From Streptomyces sp. SID14478 (GTDB lineage: Bacteria; Actinomycetota; Actinomycetes; Streptomycetales; Streptomycetaceae): a stretch of DNA of 41,164 nt. The position numbers and the translations under genes are program-made. This document shows positions 10,906 to 19,265 of this stretch, piece after piece. The stretch covers positions 1-41,164 of the forward strand of contig NZ_JAAGMG010000516.1 of the NCBI RefSeq assembly GCF_010548525.1. Reading direction: 5' to 3'. Position 1 is the first letter of the stretch. Every line of letters begins with the position of its first letter. Below the pieces are notes generated by a model, which was not told where the DNA came from, did not search any database, and saw only the letters and a program-made list of their open reading frames with translations.

Positions 10906-11889
10906 ATGAAGGAGCAACCGGCACAGGTCCGTTGGGAACAGCGCACGCAGCGACCGCTGCTCGCCTTCGCGCTGGTCTTCGCCGTCGCCTACGCCGTCCC
11001 TATCGTGCGGCCGGACGCCTCGCGCGCGGTGAACGAGGCGTGCTCGATCGCGGAGTGGGTGGTGTGGGGCGCGTTCGCCCTCGACTACGTCGTCCGCCTG
11101 GTCCTTTCCCCGGACCGTCGGCATTTCGTGCGTTCGCACCCCCTCGACCTCCTTGCCGTGGTGCTCCCTCTGGCACAGCCCTTGCGGCTGCTGCGTGTGG
11201 TGTCGACTCTGATGCTGGTGGGCCGCCGGGCCCGGATGGCCGAGCAGATAAGGCTGACCACGTATGTGGGCGGCGCCGTGGTGGGCCTGTTGATGTTCGG
11301 TTCGCTGGCGGTGCTCTCCGTGGAGCGCGAGTCGCCAGAGGGCAACATCAAGACGTTGGGCGACGCCGTGTGGTGGTCGTTCACCACGATGACGACGGTC
11401 GGCTACGGCGACCACGCACCCACGACGGGCATGGGCCGGGTGATCGCGGTGGGTCTGATGCTGTCCGGCATCGCGCTGCTCGGTGTGGTCACCGCCAATA
11501 TCGCGGCATGGTTCATCTCCCGGTTCGAGAAGGACGACGCGCAGGAGCGACGCCAGATGGAGGCGATCGAGGCGCTCGCGCACGAGGTGAGGGCGCTGCG
11601 AGCGCAGGTGGCAGTGCTTTCGGGGCAGCCCGCACCGCCGAACGTTCCTGTGACGCTGGTCCCGGGGGCGGCGGTGGTCCCTGGGTCCGGTTCACCCGAT
11701 CAGGACTCGCCCGGGCCGAGGCCGTCGATCACGGGCTCACCGAAGGCGACCGCCACGGGCTCATCGGAAACGGCCGCCTGCCCCGCTGCGGCTACTGCCG
11801 CCACCGCCGCCAAAACAGACGTACCGCAGTCCAGCGCGGGGGTCCCCAGTGATGGCCCCGGGAAGTCGCCCGGGGCCATGTGGAGTTGA
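10906..11889 (+). CDS. Voltage-gated-type potassium channel
   Basis: A 327-residue membrane protein. Transmembrane segments occupy about residues 18-35, 48-67, 80-92, 118-138 and 176-204. The pore loop carries the selectivity filter TTVGYGD (163-169), diagnostic of K+ channels. An Arg-containing stretch (RLLRVVSTLMLVGRRAR, 94-110) resembles a weak S4 voltage sensor. After the last helix comes a short coiled coil (EKDDAQERRQMEAIEALAHEVRALRAQV, described by position 208-235), then a low-complexity tail from about 240. The tail runs through a perfect terminator-like hairpin, so the true C-terminus may be shorter or shifted. ATG at 10906 is leaderless. It probably sets membrane potential or K+ flux; the gating stimulus is unknown. 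Confidence 0.9.
   Translation: MKEQPAQVRWEQRTQRPLLAFALVFAVAYAVPIVRPDASRAVNEACSIAEWVVWGAFALDYVVRLVLSPDRRHFVRSHPLDLLAVVLPLAQPLRLLRVVSTLMLVGRRARMAEQIRLTTYVGGAVVGLLMFGSLAVLSVERESPEGNIKTLGDAVWWSFTTMTTVGYGDHAPTTGMGRVIAVGLMLSGIALLGVVTANIAAWFISRFEKDDAQERRQMEAIEALAHEVRALRAQVAVLSGQPAPPNVPVTLVPGAAVVPGSGSPDQDSPGPRPSITGSPKATATGSSETAACPAAATAATAAKTDVPQSSAGVPSDGPGKSPGAMWS
11852..11879. terminator. Perfect hairpin inside the 3' end of the channel gene
   Basis: ATGGCCCCGGG-aagtcg-CCCGGGGCCAT is an 11-bp perfect stem with a 6-base loop. It lies between two convergent genes but ends ten bases before the annotated stop of the channel gene. It could serve both strands as a terminator. Confidence 0.7.
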
Positions 11890-11978
11890 CCGCTCGGATG
11901 GTCGGCGCAGCCGGTGCCGTCGGACGCGCACTCAGCCGATCGTGCTCACCCCGTGCTCACGCGGCTTCCGCGCTCGCC

Positions 11979-12287
11979 TCAGAGCAGTCCGCCCCCTGCC
12001 GGGCCGGCCGATGAGGCCAGCCAGACGATCGCGAGCAGGGTGTCGATCGCTCCGAGGACGACCGCGACGAGAGCCGGCATGGACTTCGTACCGGTCCAGC
12101 GGCGTCCCATGGCCAGCCAGCCGCACACGAGCGCAACCGGACCCAGCACGATCTGAAGGACGAAGAACCCGGCGATCGCGCAGATGAGCCCGATGATTCC
12201 GAGCGACGCGCGGTCCGGCCTGGTCCGTGGCCGCATGCGGTCACGTGAGCGGGGGTGTTTGCGCGTGGTGTTTCCGAAGCCCGCCAT
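11979..12287 (-). CDS. Small membrane protein, DUF4190-like
   Basis: A 102-residue protein. The basic N-terminal 27 residues (KHPRSRDRMRPRTRPDR) are followed by two hydrophobic segments: about 30-60 (GLICAIAGFFVLQIVLGPVALVCGWLAM, given by position) and about 70-92. The pattern of an IG-x-I-C-hydrophobic block, then LGPVALVCGWLAMGRR, resembles DUF4190 proteins of actinobacteria. Two ATGs are adjacent; I chose 12287 because GAGGAG then lies five bases upstream, while for 12290 it would be only two. It is convergent with the potassium channel. The function is unknown; the topology suggests both termini on the inner face. Confidence 0.7.
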   Translation of the reverse strand: MAGFGNTTRKHPRSRDRMRPRTRPDRASLGIIGLICAIAGFFVLQIVLGPVALVCGWLAMGRRWTGTKSMPALVAVVLGAIDTLLAIVWLASSAGPAGGGLL

Positions 12288-12399
12288 CATCACTCCTCGA
12301 GTTCGTCCGGAACTCCTCGGGATCGTTCGTCCGGCTCGGGCGATGAAGCGAGTACCCCGTCCACGGCTGTCTATCGCGCGCGGCGCACCCCCCTCTCCC

Positions 12400-12774
12400 T
12401 TATCTCTCCCAGATCTTGAACGCCCGGACCCGGTAGGGCGATTCGGGCTCCCACGTACCACTGCCGGGGTACGTCTGGAACTCCCCGGTCTCCGCACACT
12501 CCGCGGACTGGTAGGTGGTGACGGGCCGGCCGGTGCGATTGGCGACGGACGCCGCGCTGCTCCCCTCCGGCAGCGCGACGCAGCTCTCGATATCGGTCCC
12601 GGCCAATTCATAGGTGTGCCGGGGTCCCTTGAACCCGGTCTTGCCCCAGAGACACAGCTCCCCCGCCGCGCAGTCGCCGAGTGTCGGTGGCGCTGCCGCG
12701 GTGGCCAGGCCTGGTGTGAGTGCCACCGCGGCGAGTGCGGCTGCGGCGATGGTCATGGGCATGGATGTGCGCAT
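12400..12774 (-). CDS. Secreted peptidase inhibitor I36 family protein
   Basis: A 124-residue exported protein. A Sec signal peptide spans about residues 1-27 (MRTSMPMTIAAAALAAVAL, then an Ala-rich cleavage region TPGLATA-AA). The mature part has the I36/SMI-like beta-gamma crystallin pattern: CAAGELCLWGKTGFKG, SSAASVANRTGRPVTTYQ and a final WEPESPYRVRAFKIW, with four cysteines that could form two disulfides. ATG at 12774 is preferred over an in-frame TTG nine bases upstream, because a GGGGG stretch lies nine bases before it. Streptomyces I36 proteins inhibit metalloproteases, but most homologues are untested. It lies between the small DUF4190-like gene and the MFS pump, all on the minus strand. 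Confidence 0.78.
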   Translation of the reverse strand: MRTSMPMTIAAAALAAVALTPGLATAAAPPTLGDCAAGELCLWGKTGFKGPRHTYELAGTDIESCVALPEGSSAASVANRTGRPVTTYQSAECAETGEFQTYPGSGTWEPESPYRVRAFKIWER

Positions 12775-12895
12775 GTGATGCAACCCCCGTGTCGTGTCGA
12801 CCAGTTGCTGTCGCGACTGATCACTTGCCTGACACTTTGGCCCGGAGGATCTGATTCCGGGAAGGGTCGCCGAGGGACGTCACCCGGATAAGCGA

Positions 12896-12923
12896 AAGCC
12901 CCCGGATAGTTCCCCGGGGGCTT
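12896..12923. terminator. Hairpin downstream of the MFS efflux gene
   Basis: AAGCCCCCGG-atagttcc-CCGGGGGCTT is a 10-bp perfect stem with an 8-base loop, about 100 bases beyond the MFS stop and upstream of the I36 gene on the minus strand. Confidence 0.65.
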
Positions 12924-13021
12924 CCCTCACAAGGGCGGTTTCAGCGCCTGTTCGCGACTAAGGAAAGGTGCGTCGACGTCCGCGAACGGGGGCGTGCAGT
13001 GTGCGCATGCTCCGTCCCGTG

Positions 13022-14632
13022 TCAGATGTGCGCGGCACCCGCTGCGGCCTCCGCGTTGTCGCCCCGCTTGGTCAGGAAGGCGACGAAGACGGCGACGACC
13101 GCCACACCGGCGGCCACCAGGCAGGCGAGGCTCATGCCGGAGATGAAGGTGTCGTGCGCGACGTCGGAGATCTTCGCGGCGATGCCGGCCGGGGTCCCGG
13201 GCGGGACCGGACCGACGCCTACCTGTACAGCCTCCGACGCCTGGTCCATCTGACCGGGAGTGAGCGGCGGAAGCTTGGCGTCAGCCCAATTGCCGGCGAG
13301 GTCGTTGTCGACCTTCGAAGCCATCACGGCGCCGAGGACGGCGGTACCGAGGCTGCCACCGATCTGCATGGCGGCCTGCTGGAGCCCACCGGCCACGCCC
13401 GAGAGCTCCATCGGCGCGTTGCCCACGATGACTTCGGTGGCACCGACCATCACGGGGGCGAGGCCGAGACCGAGCAGGGCGAACCAGACGGACATGATGC
13501 CGCTGCCGGTGCCCGCTTCCAGTGTGGACATTCCGTACATCGCGATAGCCGTGCACGCCATGCCGCCCGCGAGCGGGATGCGGGGGCCGACCTTCGTGAT
13601 CATCGCGCCCGCGAGCGGCGAGGCGACGATCATCATGCCGGTGAGCGGCAGCAGGTGCAGGCCGCTGTCGATCGGGCTCATGCCGTGCACGTTCTGCAGA
13701 TAGAACGTGACGAAGAACAGGCCGCCCATGAACGCGATAGCCATGAGCACCATCAGCACCACGCCCGCCGACAACGGCACGGAGCGGAACAGGGCGAGCG
13801 GGATGAGCGGCTCCGCCACGCGCGTCTCCCAGAGCGCGAACAAGGCGAAGCACAGCACCGAAGCGGCTATGAACGCCCAGGTCAGGCCGTCGCCCCAGCC
13901 CCAGGCCGGCGCCTTGATGAGCGCCCACACCAGGCAGAACATCGCGCCGGACAGCAGCACGATGCCGAGGATGTCGAAGGATCGCGGAGCCTTCTCGGCG
14001 CGGTGGTCGAGAAGGATGAAGAGGCCGAAGACGAGGGCGATGACGCCCACGGGAACGTTGATGAAGAAGACGGACTGCCAGCTGATGTGCTCGACGAGCA
14101 CACCGCCGAGGATCGGGCCGCCCGCGGTCGAGGCGCCGATCACCATGCCCCAGATGCCGATCGCCATGTTCAGCTTCTCGGCGGGGAAGGTGGCGCGCAG
14201 CAGGCCGAGCGCGGCGGGCATGAGCAGCGCGCCGAACAGGCCTTGGAACACACGGAACGTGATGACGAACGTGATGCTGTCGGACAGGCCGATGGCCCCT
14301 GAGGCCGCGGCGAAACCGACCACGCCGATGAGGAAGGTCTGTCGGTGCCCGAAGCGGTCGCCGAGCTTGCCCGCGGTGATGAGCGCGACCGCGAGGGCGA
14401 GGAAGTAGCCGTTGGTGATCCACTGGACGTCGGCGAAGCTCGCGCCGAGGTCCTTCTGAATGGCCGGGTTGGCGATGGCGACGATGGTGCCGTCCAGGGC
14501 GACCATCATCACGCCGATCGCGACGGAGAAGAGCGTCAGCCAGGGGTGGCCGCGCAGCCCCTTGGCCGGTGCCGGGGCGGGACCGGGCTCCGGAGCCCGG
14601 TCCGCCTTGTCGACAGTGGTCTGACTAGTCAT
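13022..14632 (-). CDS. MFS drug efflux transporter, DHA2 (EmrB/QacA) family
   Basis: A 536-residue transporter with 14 expected membrane helices. Hallmarks: motif D1-like VALDGTIVAIANPAIQKDLG, motif A GKLGDRFGHRQTF, motif C GASTAGGPILGGVLVEHISWQSVFFINVPVG, and a C-terminal helix before a charged tail. Such pumps export drugs or metabolites in exchange for protons. An Ala/Pro-rich cytoplasmic N-terminus precedes helix 1. I chose ATG at 14632; a further in-frame ATG at 14674 would place the first 14 codons inside the operator region. It is divergent from a TetR regulator, with an inverted repeat between them, which is the classical repressor-pump arrangement. The substrate cannot be inferred. 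Confidence 0.9.
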   Translation of the reverse strand: MTSQTTVDKADRAPEPGPAPAPAKGLRGHPWLTLFSVAIGVMMVALDGTIVAIANPAIQKDLGASFADVQWITNGYFLALAVALITAGKLGDRFGHRQTFLIGVVGFAAASGAIGLSDSITFVITFRVFQGLFGALLMPAALGLLRATFPAEKLNMAIGIWGMVIGASTAGGPILGGVLVEHISWQSVFFINVPVGVIALVFGLFILLDHRAEKAPRSFDILGIVLLSGAMFCLVWALIKAPAWGWGDGLTWAFIAASVLCFALFALWETRVAEPLIPLALFRSVPLSAGVVLMVLMAIAFMGGLFFVTFYLQNVHGMSPIDSGLHLLPLTGMMIVASPLAGAMITKVGPRIPLAGGMACTAIAMYGMSTLEAGTGSGIMSVWFALLGLGLAPVMVGATEVIVGNAPMELSGVAGGLQQAAMQIGGSLGTAVLGAVMASKVDNDLAGNWADAKLPPLTPGQMDQASEAVQVGVGPVPPGTPAGIAAKISDVAHDTFISGMSLACLVAAGVAVVAVFVAFLTKRGDNAEAAAGAAHI

Positions 14633-14655
14633 GTGTTCGAGGCTAGTGACAGTCC

Positions 14656-14696
14656 CTGACAGTTGACAAAGCATTTCACAAGTCGGTAACTGTCAG
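14656..14696. promoter_or_regulatory. TetR operator region between the MFS gene and its regulator
   Basis: A perfect 9-bp inverted repeat, CTGACAGTT (14656-14664) and AACTGTCAG (14688-14696), flanks a 23-base spacer. A further TGACAG copy sits at 14647-14652. A plus-strand TTGACA lies at 14663-14668, inside the left arm. Repressor binding here would cover promoters in both directions. Confidence 0.6.
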
Positions 14697-14742
14697 ATCG
14701 CTCACAGTACGGTGGTGTGTACATACAGCCAGAAAGAGGACC

Positions 14743-15384
14743 ATGGCGACCCGGTTGAACCTGCGTGAACTCAAGAAGCAGCGCACACGGAACTCCTTGT
14801 TGCGCTCCGCACTTGAGCTCTTCACGTCCCAGGGGTTCGACCGGACCACGGTCGACGAGATCGCCGAGGCCTGCGAGGTCTCCCAGCGCACGTTCTTCCG
14901 GTACTTCGCGAACAAGGAGGAGGCTGCCTTCGCCGTACAGGAGATGGTCGAGTCCCGCTTCGTCGCCGCCCTGCGCGAACGCCCGCTGCGGGAAAGCCCT
15001 TTCGAGGCGCTGCGCCACACGGTTCTGGGCACCTGGGAGGCGCTGAGCCGGTCGGTGGAGGAGGTCATCCCGGTCGAACTCCACATGCGCACCTACCAGT
15101 TGATCGAGTCGACACCGACCCTGCTCGCCGCGCACCTTCGCCGCTCCACCGAGCTGGAGGAGGAGATCGCGCGCGTGATCGCCGAGCGCGAGGGGCTGGA
15201 CGTGGACGTCGACCCGCGGCCGCGCGTCGCCGTGGCCGCGTTCAGCGGCGTCATGCGGATGACAGGGCGCCTGTGGGGCGCGGGCGAAGACGCGAGCGTC
15301 GAGTCCATCCGCGCGCTCACCGAGTCGCACCTTGACCATCTCGAGCCGTCCCTGGGCGAGCACTGGCGCCACGATCGAGGGTGA
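14743..15384 (+). CDS. TetR-family transcriptional regulator (of the adjacent efflux gene)
   Basis: A 213-residue regulator. The N-terminal TetR helix-turn-helix occupies about residues 12-58 (RNSLLRSALELFTSQGFDRT, then TVDEIAEACEVSQRTFFRYFANKEE); the remainder is the helical ligand-binding domain. ATG at 14743 follows AGAGGA closely. It is divergent from the DHA2 pump across 110 bases containing TGACAG/CTGTCA repeats, so it most likely represses the pump and itself until a ligand binds. The last codons and stop lie inside the first copy of a 24-bp tandem duplication, so the 3' end has recently been rearranged without changing the reading frame before the stop. Confidence 0.9.
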   Translation: MATRLNLRELKKQRTRNSLLRSALELFTSQGFDRTTVDEIAEACEVSQRTFFRYFANKEEAAFAVQEMVESRFVAALRERPLRESPFEALRHTVLGTWEALSRSVEEVIPVELHMRTYQLIESTPTLLAAHLRRSTELEEEIARVIAEREGLDVDVDPRPRVAVAAFSGVMRMTGRLWGAGEDASVESIRALTESHLDHLEPSLGEHWRHDRG

Positions 15385-15420
15385 GTGACGTGAGGTGATC
15401 GAGGGTGAGTGACGTGAGGT
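15373..15420 (+). repeat. Perfect 24-bp tandem duplication at the end of the TetR gene
   Basis: Two identical 24-base units, 15373-15396 and 15397-15420 (each beginning GATCGAGGGTGAGTGACG), are directly adjacent. The first contains the TetR stop codon. The perfection suggests a recent slippage event. Confidence 0.9.
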
Positions 15421-15590
15421 GGGCAACGTGACCGCTGTCGCACCACCGCGCGCGTGGGGCGCATCCATCGCTACGTAGCGTGAGGGAATGGCAGCAAGTA
15501 CGCCCGTTTTTACCTAAATACCCCCCGGAAACGGTGATCTACCTCACCCGTTGCACGGAGCGTCATGCGCTTCTCCTAGGGTGTTCCGCA

Positions 15591-16802
15591 GTGACTTCCT
15601 TCGACTCATCCCCCCAACTCAACGTCTGGCGCGCACTGCTCGCGCTGGCCGTCGTGTTCGTCATGCTGGCGACCACAGGCTGGACCGCGGTGCGTCAGCA
15701 CCGGAGCGTCACCTCGCCGGTTCAATCCGCGCTCACCGCATGGGAACACGGCAGCCTGCACGGACATGCTCTGCCCGCGCCCGACGGCTCCCCCACCCGC
15801 CTCGCGCACTTCTTCGCGTCGCTGACCCCACACGAGCAGAGCCGGCTCACCGCCCGCTATCCGCTCGCGGTCGGCAACATGAACGGCGCGCCGATCGAAC
15901 TGCGTTATCGAGCGAACCGGCTCGCGCTCGACCAGGCCCGCCAGGTCGAGGCCAAACGCATCCACGACAACCGGCTGTCCGCGGTCGGACACGACGACGC
16001 GAAGCAACGCATGAAGCGCTTCGCGCTCCTGAGCGGTCCCGACCGGAAGATCCTCGCCTTCGACCCCCTGGGCAACGGCAGGGTGGCCGAGGTCTTCGGC
16101 AACCTCGACAAGGCGCAGCGCGTCTCCGTCGTGGTGCCCGGCGTCGACACGAACGTACTGACCTTCCAGCGCACGTTCCGCAAGTACTCGGCTCCCGTGG
16201 GCATGGCCCGTTCGCTGTACGCCGCAGAGCACGCGGCGAGCCCCCGCACGCGCACCGCGGTCATCGCTTGGGCCGACTACACGGCTCCGAGCGGCCTCGG
16301 CGTGGACGCCGCCACGGCCATGCGCGCCGACGACGGCGCGGTCCGCCTGAACGCCATGCTGCGGGGACTGCCCGGTCGTTCCCCCGTCGCCCTGTACTGC
16401 CACAGTTACGGATCCGTGGTGTGCGGTGTGGCAGCCCACGCCCTCCCCTCACGGGTCAGTGACATCGCCGTGGCGGGCAGCCCGGGCATGCGCGCGGAGA
16501 GCGCGTCCGACCTGCACACCCACGCGCGCGTGTGGGCCGCCCGCGACAAGGACGACTGGATCCAGGACGTTCCCTACATGGAAGTGGGCGGCCTCGGGCA
16601 CGGCGCGGACCCGGTCTCCTCGGGCTTCGGCGCGCGCGTCGTCTCCGCAGCGGACGCCAAGGGCCACACCGGTTACTTCGAACCGGGCACCGAGAGCCTC
16701 AGCAACTTCGCCGAGATCGGGACTGGCTCGTACCAGTCGGTGCGATGTGCGCACGCGGATCAGGACTGTCGGGAGGGTTTTTCCGGTGGTGCCTCCGCCT
16801 GA
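15591..16802 (+). CDS. Membrane-anchored/exported DUF1023 alpha/beta hydrolase (copy A)
   Basis: A 403-residue protein. A single hydrophobic segment at 13-34 (WRALLALAVVFVMLATTGWT, then AV) acts as a signal anchor. The alpha/beta-hydrolase domain of the DUF1023 family follows: VSVVVPGVDTN (178-188), the nucleophile elbow YCHSYGSVVCG with Ser272, AGSPGM (295-300), ARVWAARDKDDW with candidate acid Asp319-322, and GLGHGADP/GHTGYF with candidate His337 or His359. The usual Gly before His-Ser is Cys270. The start GTG at 15591 lies eight bases after TAGGGT, so the transcript is nearly leaderless. A paralogue is at 20190-21320. The substrate is unknown; an extracellular ester or amide is a reasonable guess. 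Confidence 0.82.
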   Translation: MTSFDSSPQLNVWRALLALAVVFVMLATTGWTAVRQHRSVTSPVQSALTAWEHGSLHGHALPAPDGSPTRLAHFFASLTPHEQSRLTARYPLAVGNMNGAPIELRYRANRLALDQARQVEAKRIHDNRLSAVGHDDAKQRMKRFALLSGPDRKILAFDPLGNGRVAEVFGNLDKAQRVSVVVPGVDTNVLTFQRTFRKYSAPVGMARSLYAAEHAASPRTRTAVIAWADYTAPSGLGVDAATAMRADDGAVRLNAMLRGLPGRSPVALYCHSYGSVVCGVAAHALPSRVSDIAVAGSPGMRAESASDLHTHARVWAARDKDDWIQDVPYMEVGGLGHGADPVSSGFGARVVSAADAKGHTGYFEPGTESLSNFAEIGTGSYQSVRCAHADQDCREGFSGGASA

Positions 16803-16865
16803 CGCGCGTAGAAAACGGCCAGACAGCGGTCTTACGCAACAGGCGACGGGGGAGCGCGTGCCGCA

Positions 16866-16871
16866 TACGAT
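16866..16871 (+). promoter_or_regulatory. Leaderless -10 box of the DUF4429 gene
   Basis: TACGAT is followed by seven bases and the ATG at 16879. No ribosome site lies at a suitable distance. Confidence 0.45.
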
Positions 16872-16878
16872 GAGCCGC

Positions 16879-17757
16879 ATGGGTGATGTACTGGCCGGAT
16901 TTCACGCCGCCTGGGAGTTCGAGTCCGACTCCGTGCTCATCCGCTTCGAACGGGGGATCCGTACGCCGAAGCTCCTTCAGGCGCTCGGCGAACGCCGCAT
17001 CCCTCTGGAAGCGATCGCGGCGGTGACTCTGACTCCTGGCAAACGCGGGACCGTAGTGCTGCACGCCGTGCCGAGACCGGGCGCCGATCCGCTGATGGAT
17101 GCCGCGTCGGGGCAGCTCAAGGAGAGCTGCGACCCCTACCGCCTGGTGCTGCCCGCCGAGCGGGAGACGCTTGCCGAGTACTACGCGGACGAGTTGCGCG
17201 GCAAGCTCGTCGCCGACGAGGACATCTGGCCGGACGGCTACCTGGTGGCGCCTCCCGAGGCTCCGCATCAGTTCAAGGCGTACGACGGCAAGGCGTCCTT
17301 CGACGGCACATCCGTGTCCTTCCGCTGGTTCTGGACGGGCGCCTCGTCCGCGAAGTGGAAGGCCGGGGACCAGACGTTCCCGGTCGCCGACCTGAGCGGC
17401 GTGGAGTGGCGTTCGCCCGAACTGTTCGAGGGGCATCTGCGTCTCCTGCACCGTGACGGCGCCGGTGAGCAGCCAGGACAGGCCGACCAGGACCCGGCGG
17501 CGGTCGTCTTCGGACTCGGCTACGGGCCCGTGCACGAGTCGCTGCCGTTCGCCGCCTCCGTGCTCGCCGCCGTCCGGTCCTCGGGTTCCGCGCCCGCGTC
17601 GACCGCTGCGCTGCACGCCGAGGCCGTGTCGTCCGGGCGTCGTGACCCGGCGGACATCGCCGAGCGCATCCGCCACCTCGGCGAACTGCACCAGGCGGGC
17701 CTGGTCACCGACACCGAGTTCACGACGAAGAAGGCCGAGCTGCTCGCCGAGCTGTGA
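16879..17757 (+). CDS. DUF4429 protein with C-terminal SHOCT domain
   Basis: A 292-residue soluble protein. The N-terminal block MGDVLAGFHAAWEFESDSVLIRFERG, described by position 1-26, and the later repeat FKAYDGKASFDGTSVSFRWF (about 133-152) are the two DUF4429 modules; these domains resemble PH-like folds. The last 34 residues (ADIAERIRHLGELHQAGLVT, then DTEFTTKKAELLAEL) form a SHOCT domain, an oligomerisation or membrane-association motif. A start at 16870 is also possible, but ATG 16879 fits the leaderless TACGAT box and the family N-terminus. It sits between the DUF1023 hydrolase and the two-component system, all rightward. The function is unknown. Confidence 0.83.
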   Translation: MGDVLAGFHAAWEFESDSVLIRFERGIRTPKLLQALGERRIPLEAIAAVTLTPGKRGTVVLHAVPRPGADPLMDAASGQLKESCDPYRLVLPAERETLAEYYADELRGKLVADEDIWPDGYLVAPPEAPHQFKAYDGKASFDGTSVSFRWFWTGASSAKWKAGDQTFPVADLSGVEWRSPELFEGHLRLLHRDGAGEQPGQADQDPAAVVFGLGYGPVHESLPFAASVLAAVRSSGSAPASTAALHAEAVSSGRRDPADIAERIRHLGELHQAGLVTDTEFTTKKAELLAEL

Positions 17758-17781
17758 ACGCCGGCTGGACCGGGACCGGTG

Positions 17782-17818
17782 ATACCTGGGTATGAGGTGC
17801 GGTTGAGCACCTCGGTAT
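17782..17818 (+). promoter_or_regulatory. Putative response-regulator operators upstream of the histidine kinase
   Basis: ATACC-TG-GGTAT at 17782-17793 matches a 10-base palindrome perfectly. A second site, GCACC-TC-GGTAT at 17807-17818, matches 8 of 10. Between them GAGGTGC-ggttga-GCACCTC is also an inverted repeat. The same palindrome recurs beyond the response regulator gene, which points to autoregulation. Confidence 0.6.
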
Positions 17819-17858
17819 GACGTCATGGGCCCGGCTCATTGCCTACGCTGATCTGGCC

Positions 17859-19250
17859 ATGAGCACTGCGCCGCCCTCTCCTGATCAGCCACCCCGCCCA
17901 CCGGACGACGACTCCGGGCGAGCGGGGCTCCCGCCCGTGCCCGGTGCGCTCGGCCGCCGCCTGCGAGGCGCGGGCGACAGGGGCAGGCTGGCCTCGGCCG
18001 GTACGGCACTTGTCGGCGCTTTTGGCGGCGACCGGTCGGAGCCGCTGTTCGCCCAGGCTCCCCAGCGGTGGATGCGCGTGCTTCCCTATCTGATCGCGCT
18101 GGGTTTCATCGCCGTGCTCATCCCGGTCACGACGCAGGTGCTGTCCGGCGACTACGGCGTCGACAGCGGCCTCGCAGGTGCCGTCGGTGTCGCTCAGTCC
18201 GCCCCCCTGCTTCTCGCGGTCAGCCGCCCGCTGGCCGCCTGGTGTCTCACGATCACCGCGGTCGTGTTGGGCACGCTCCCGATCTTCCACGGGGACGCGC
18301 ACTATCCTTCGCCCTTCACTCCCATGGTCGTCGTGGGCTACGTGGTGCTGTGCATCGCCCTGTCGCTGCGGGAGAGCCGCCGCGCTCTGCTCGGCGTCTG
18401 GCTGGTCACCGTCGTCGTGAGCATCGCACTCGGCTTCTTTCGTGACCGGACGAGCCAGGACACGAGCGTGCTGCTCATCGTTCTGAGCGGCGGAGTCCTG
18501 CTGTTGGGCACCCTCCTGCGCGAACGCGGCGAGACCCAGCGCAGACTCGTCGAGCAGGAGACGATCAGCGACGCCGAGCGGACCCGCCGCACCCTGCTGG
18601 AGGAGCGGGCGAGGATCGCCCGGGAGTTGCATGACGTGGTGGCCCATCACATGTCGGTGATCACCGTGCAGGCGGACTCCGCGCCGTACCGGCTGCAGGG
18701 TCTGACCGGTGAGACACGCGAGGAGTTCGCGTCCATCGCGGCCGGCGCACGGGAATCGCTGACCGAGATGCGGCGCCTCCTGGCCGTGCTGCGCAGCGAG
18801 GACGCCCAGGGCGATCTCGCGCCGCAGCCCGGCCTCGCCCATCTGCGGCAGTTGGTGGAGTCGACCGTCAGAGGGCAGGTGCCGGTGGACGTGTCATTCC
18901 TGGAGCTGGCGCTCGTCGGTGAACTGGCCGACGTGCCGCCCGCGGTGGACCTGTCCGCGTTCCGCATCGTGCAGGAGGCGCTGGCGAACGTGGTGCGACA
19001 CGCCCCCGGCGCGCAGGCGCACATCTCGGTCGACCTGGACGACGACGCGCTGCTGGTGATCGTGGTCAACGGGCCGCCCCGTGAACCTGTTTCCCCTCTC
19101 GAGTCGACCGGCACCGGGCACGGACTGATAGGGATGCGCGAGCGCGTACGGTTGGTCGGCGGCACGCTGGACGTGGGGCCGCTTCCCGACGGAGGTTTCC
19201 GTGTCGCTGCCCGGCTTCCCCTGGCCGTGCCCGACTCCCCCACGGCGTAA
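17859..19250 (+). CDS. NarL/DesK-type sensor histidine kinase
   Basis: A 463-residue sensor. The Pro-rich N-terminal 60 residues are cytoplasmic, followed by five or six membrane helices between about 74 and 220 and little extracytoplasmic sequence, suggesting sensing within the membrane. The HisKA_3 dimerisation domain has ARIARELHDVVAHHMSVI with phosphoacceptor His258. The HATPase_c domain shows the N-box VQEALANVVRHA and G-box TGTGHGLIGMRERV. ATG at 17859 was chosen because TACGCT lies nine bases upstream (near-leaderless); ATG 17817 would cover the promoter and operator. The response regulator starts 15 bases downstream, so the two are co-transcribed. The stimulus is unknown, but neighbours suggest the cell envelope. 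Confidence 0.92.
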   Translation: MSTAPPSPDQPPRPPDDDSGRAGLPPVPGALGRRLRGAGDRGRLASAGTALVGAFGGDRSEPLFAQAPQRWMRVLPYLIALGFIAVLIPVTTQVLSGDYGVDSGLAGAVGVAQSAPLLLAVSRPLAAWCLTITAVVLGTLPIFHGDAHYPSPFTPMVVVGYVVLCIALSLRESRRALLGVWLVTVVVSIALGFFRDRTSQDTSVLLIVLSGGVLLLGTLLRERGETQRRLVEQETISDAERTRRTLLEERARIARELHDVVAHHMSVITVQADSAPYRLQGLTGETREEFASIAAGARESLTEMRRLLAVLRSEDAQGDLAPQPGLAHLRQLVESTVRGQVPVDVSFLELALVGELADVPPAVDLSAFRIVQEALANVVRHAPGAQAHISVDLDDDALLVIVVNGPPREPVSPLESTGTGHGLIGMRERVRLVGGTLDVGPLPDGGFRVAARLPLAVPDSPTA

Positions 19251-19265
19251 AGGATTTCAGGACGC

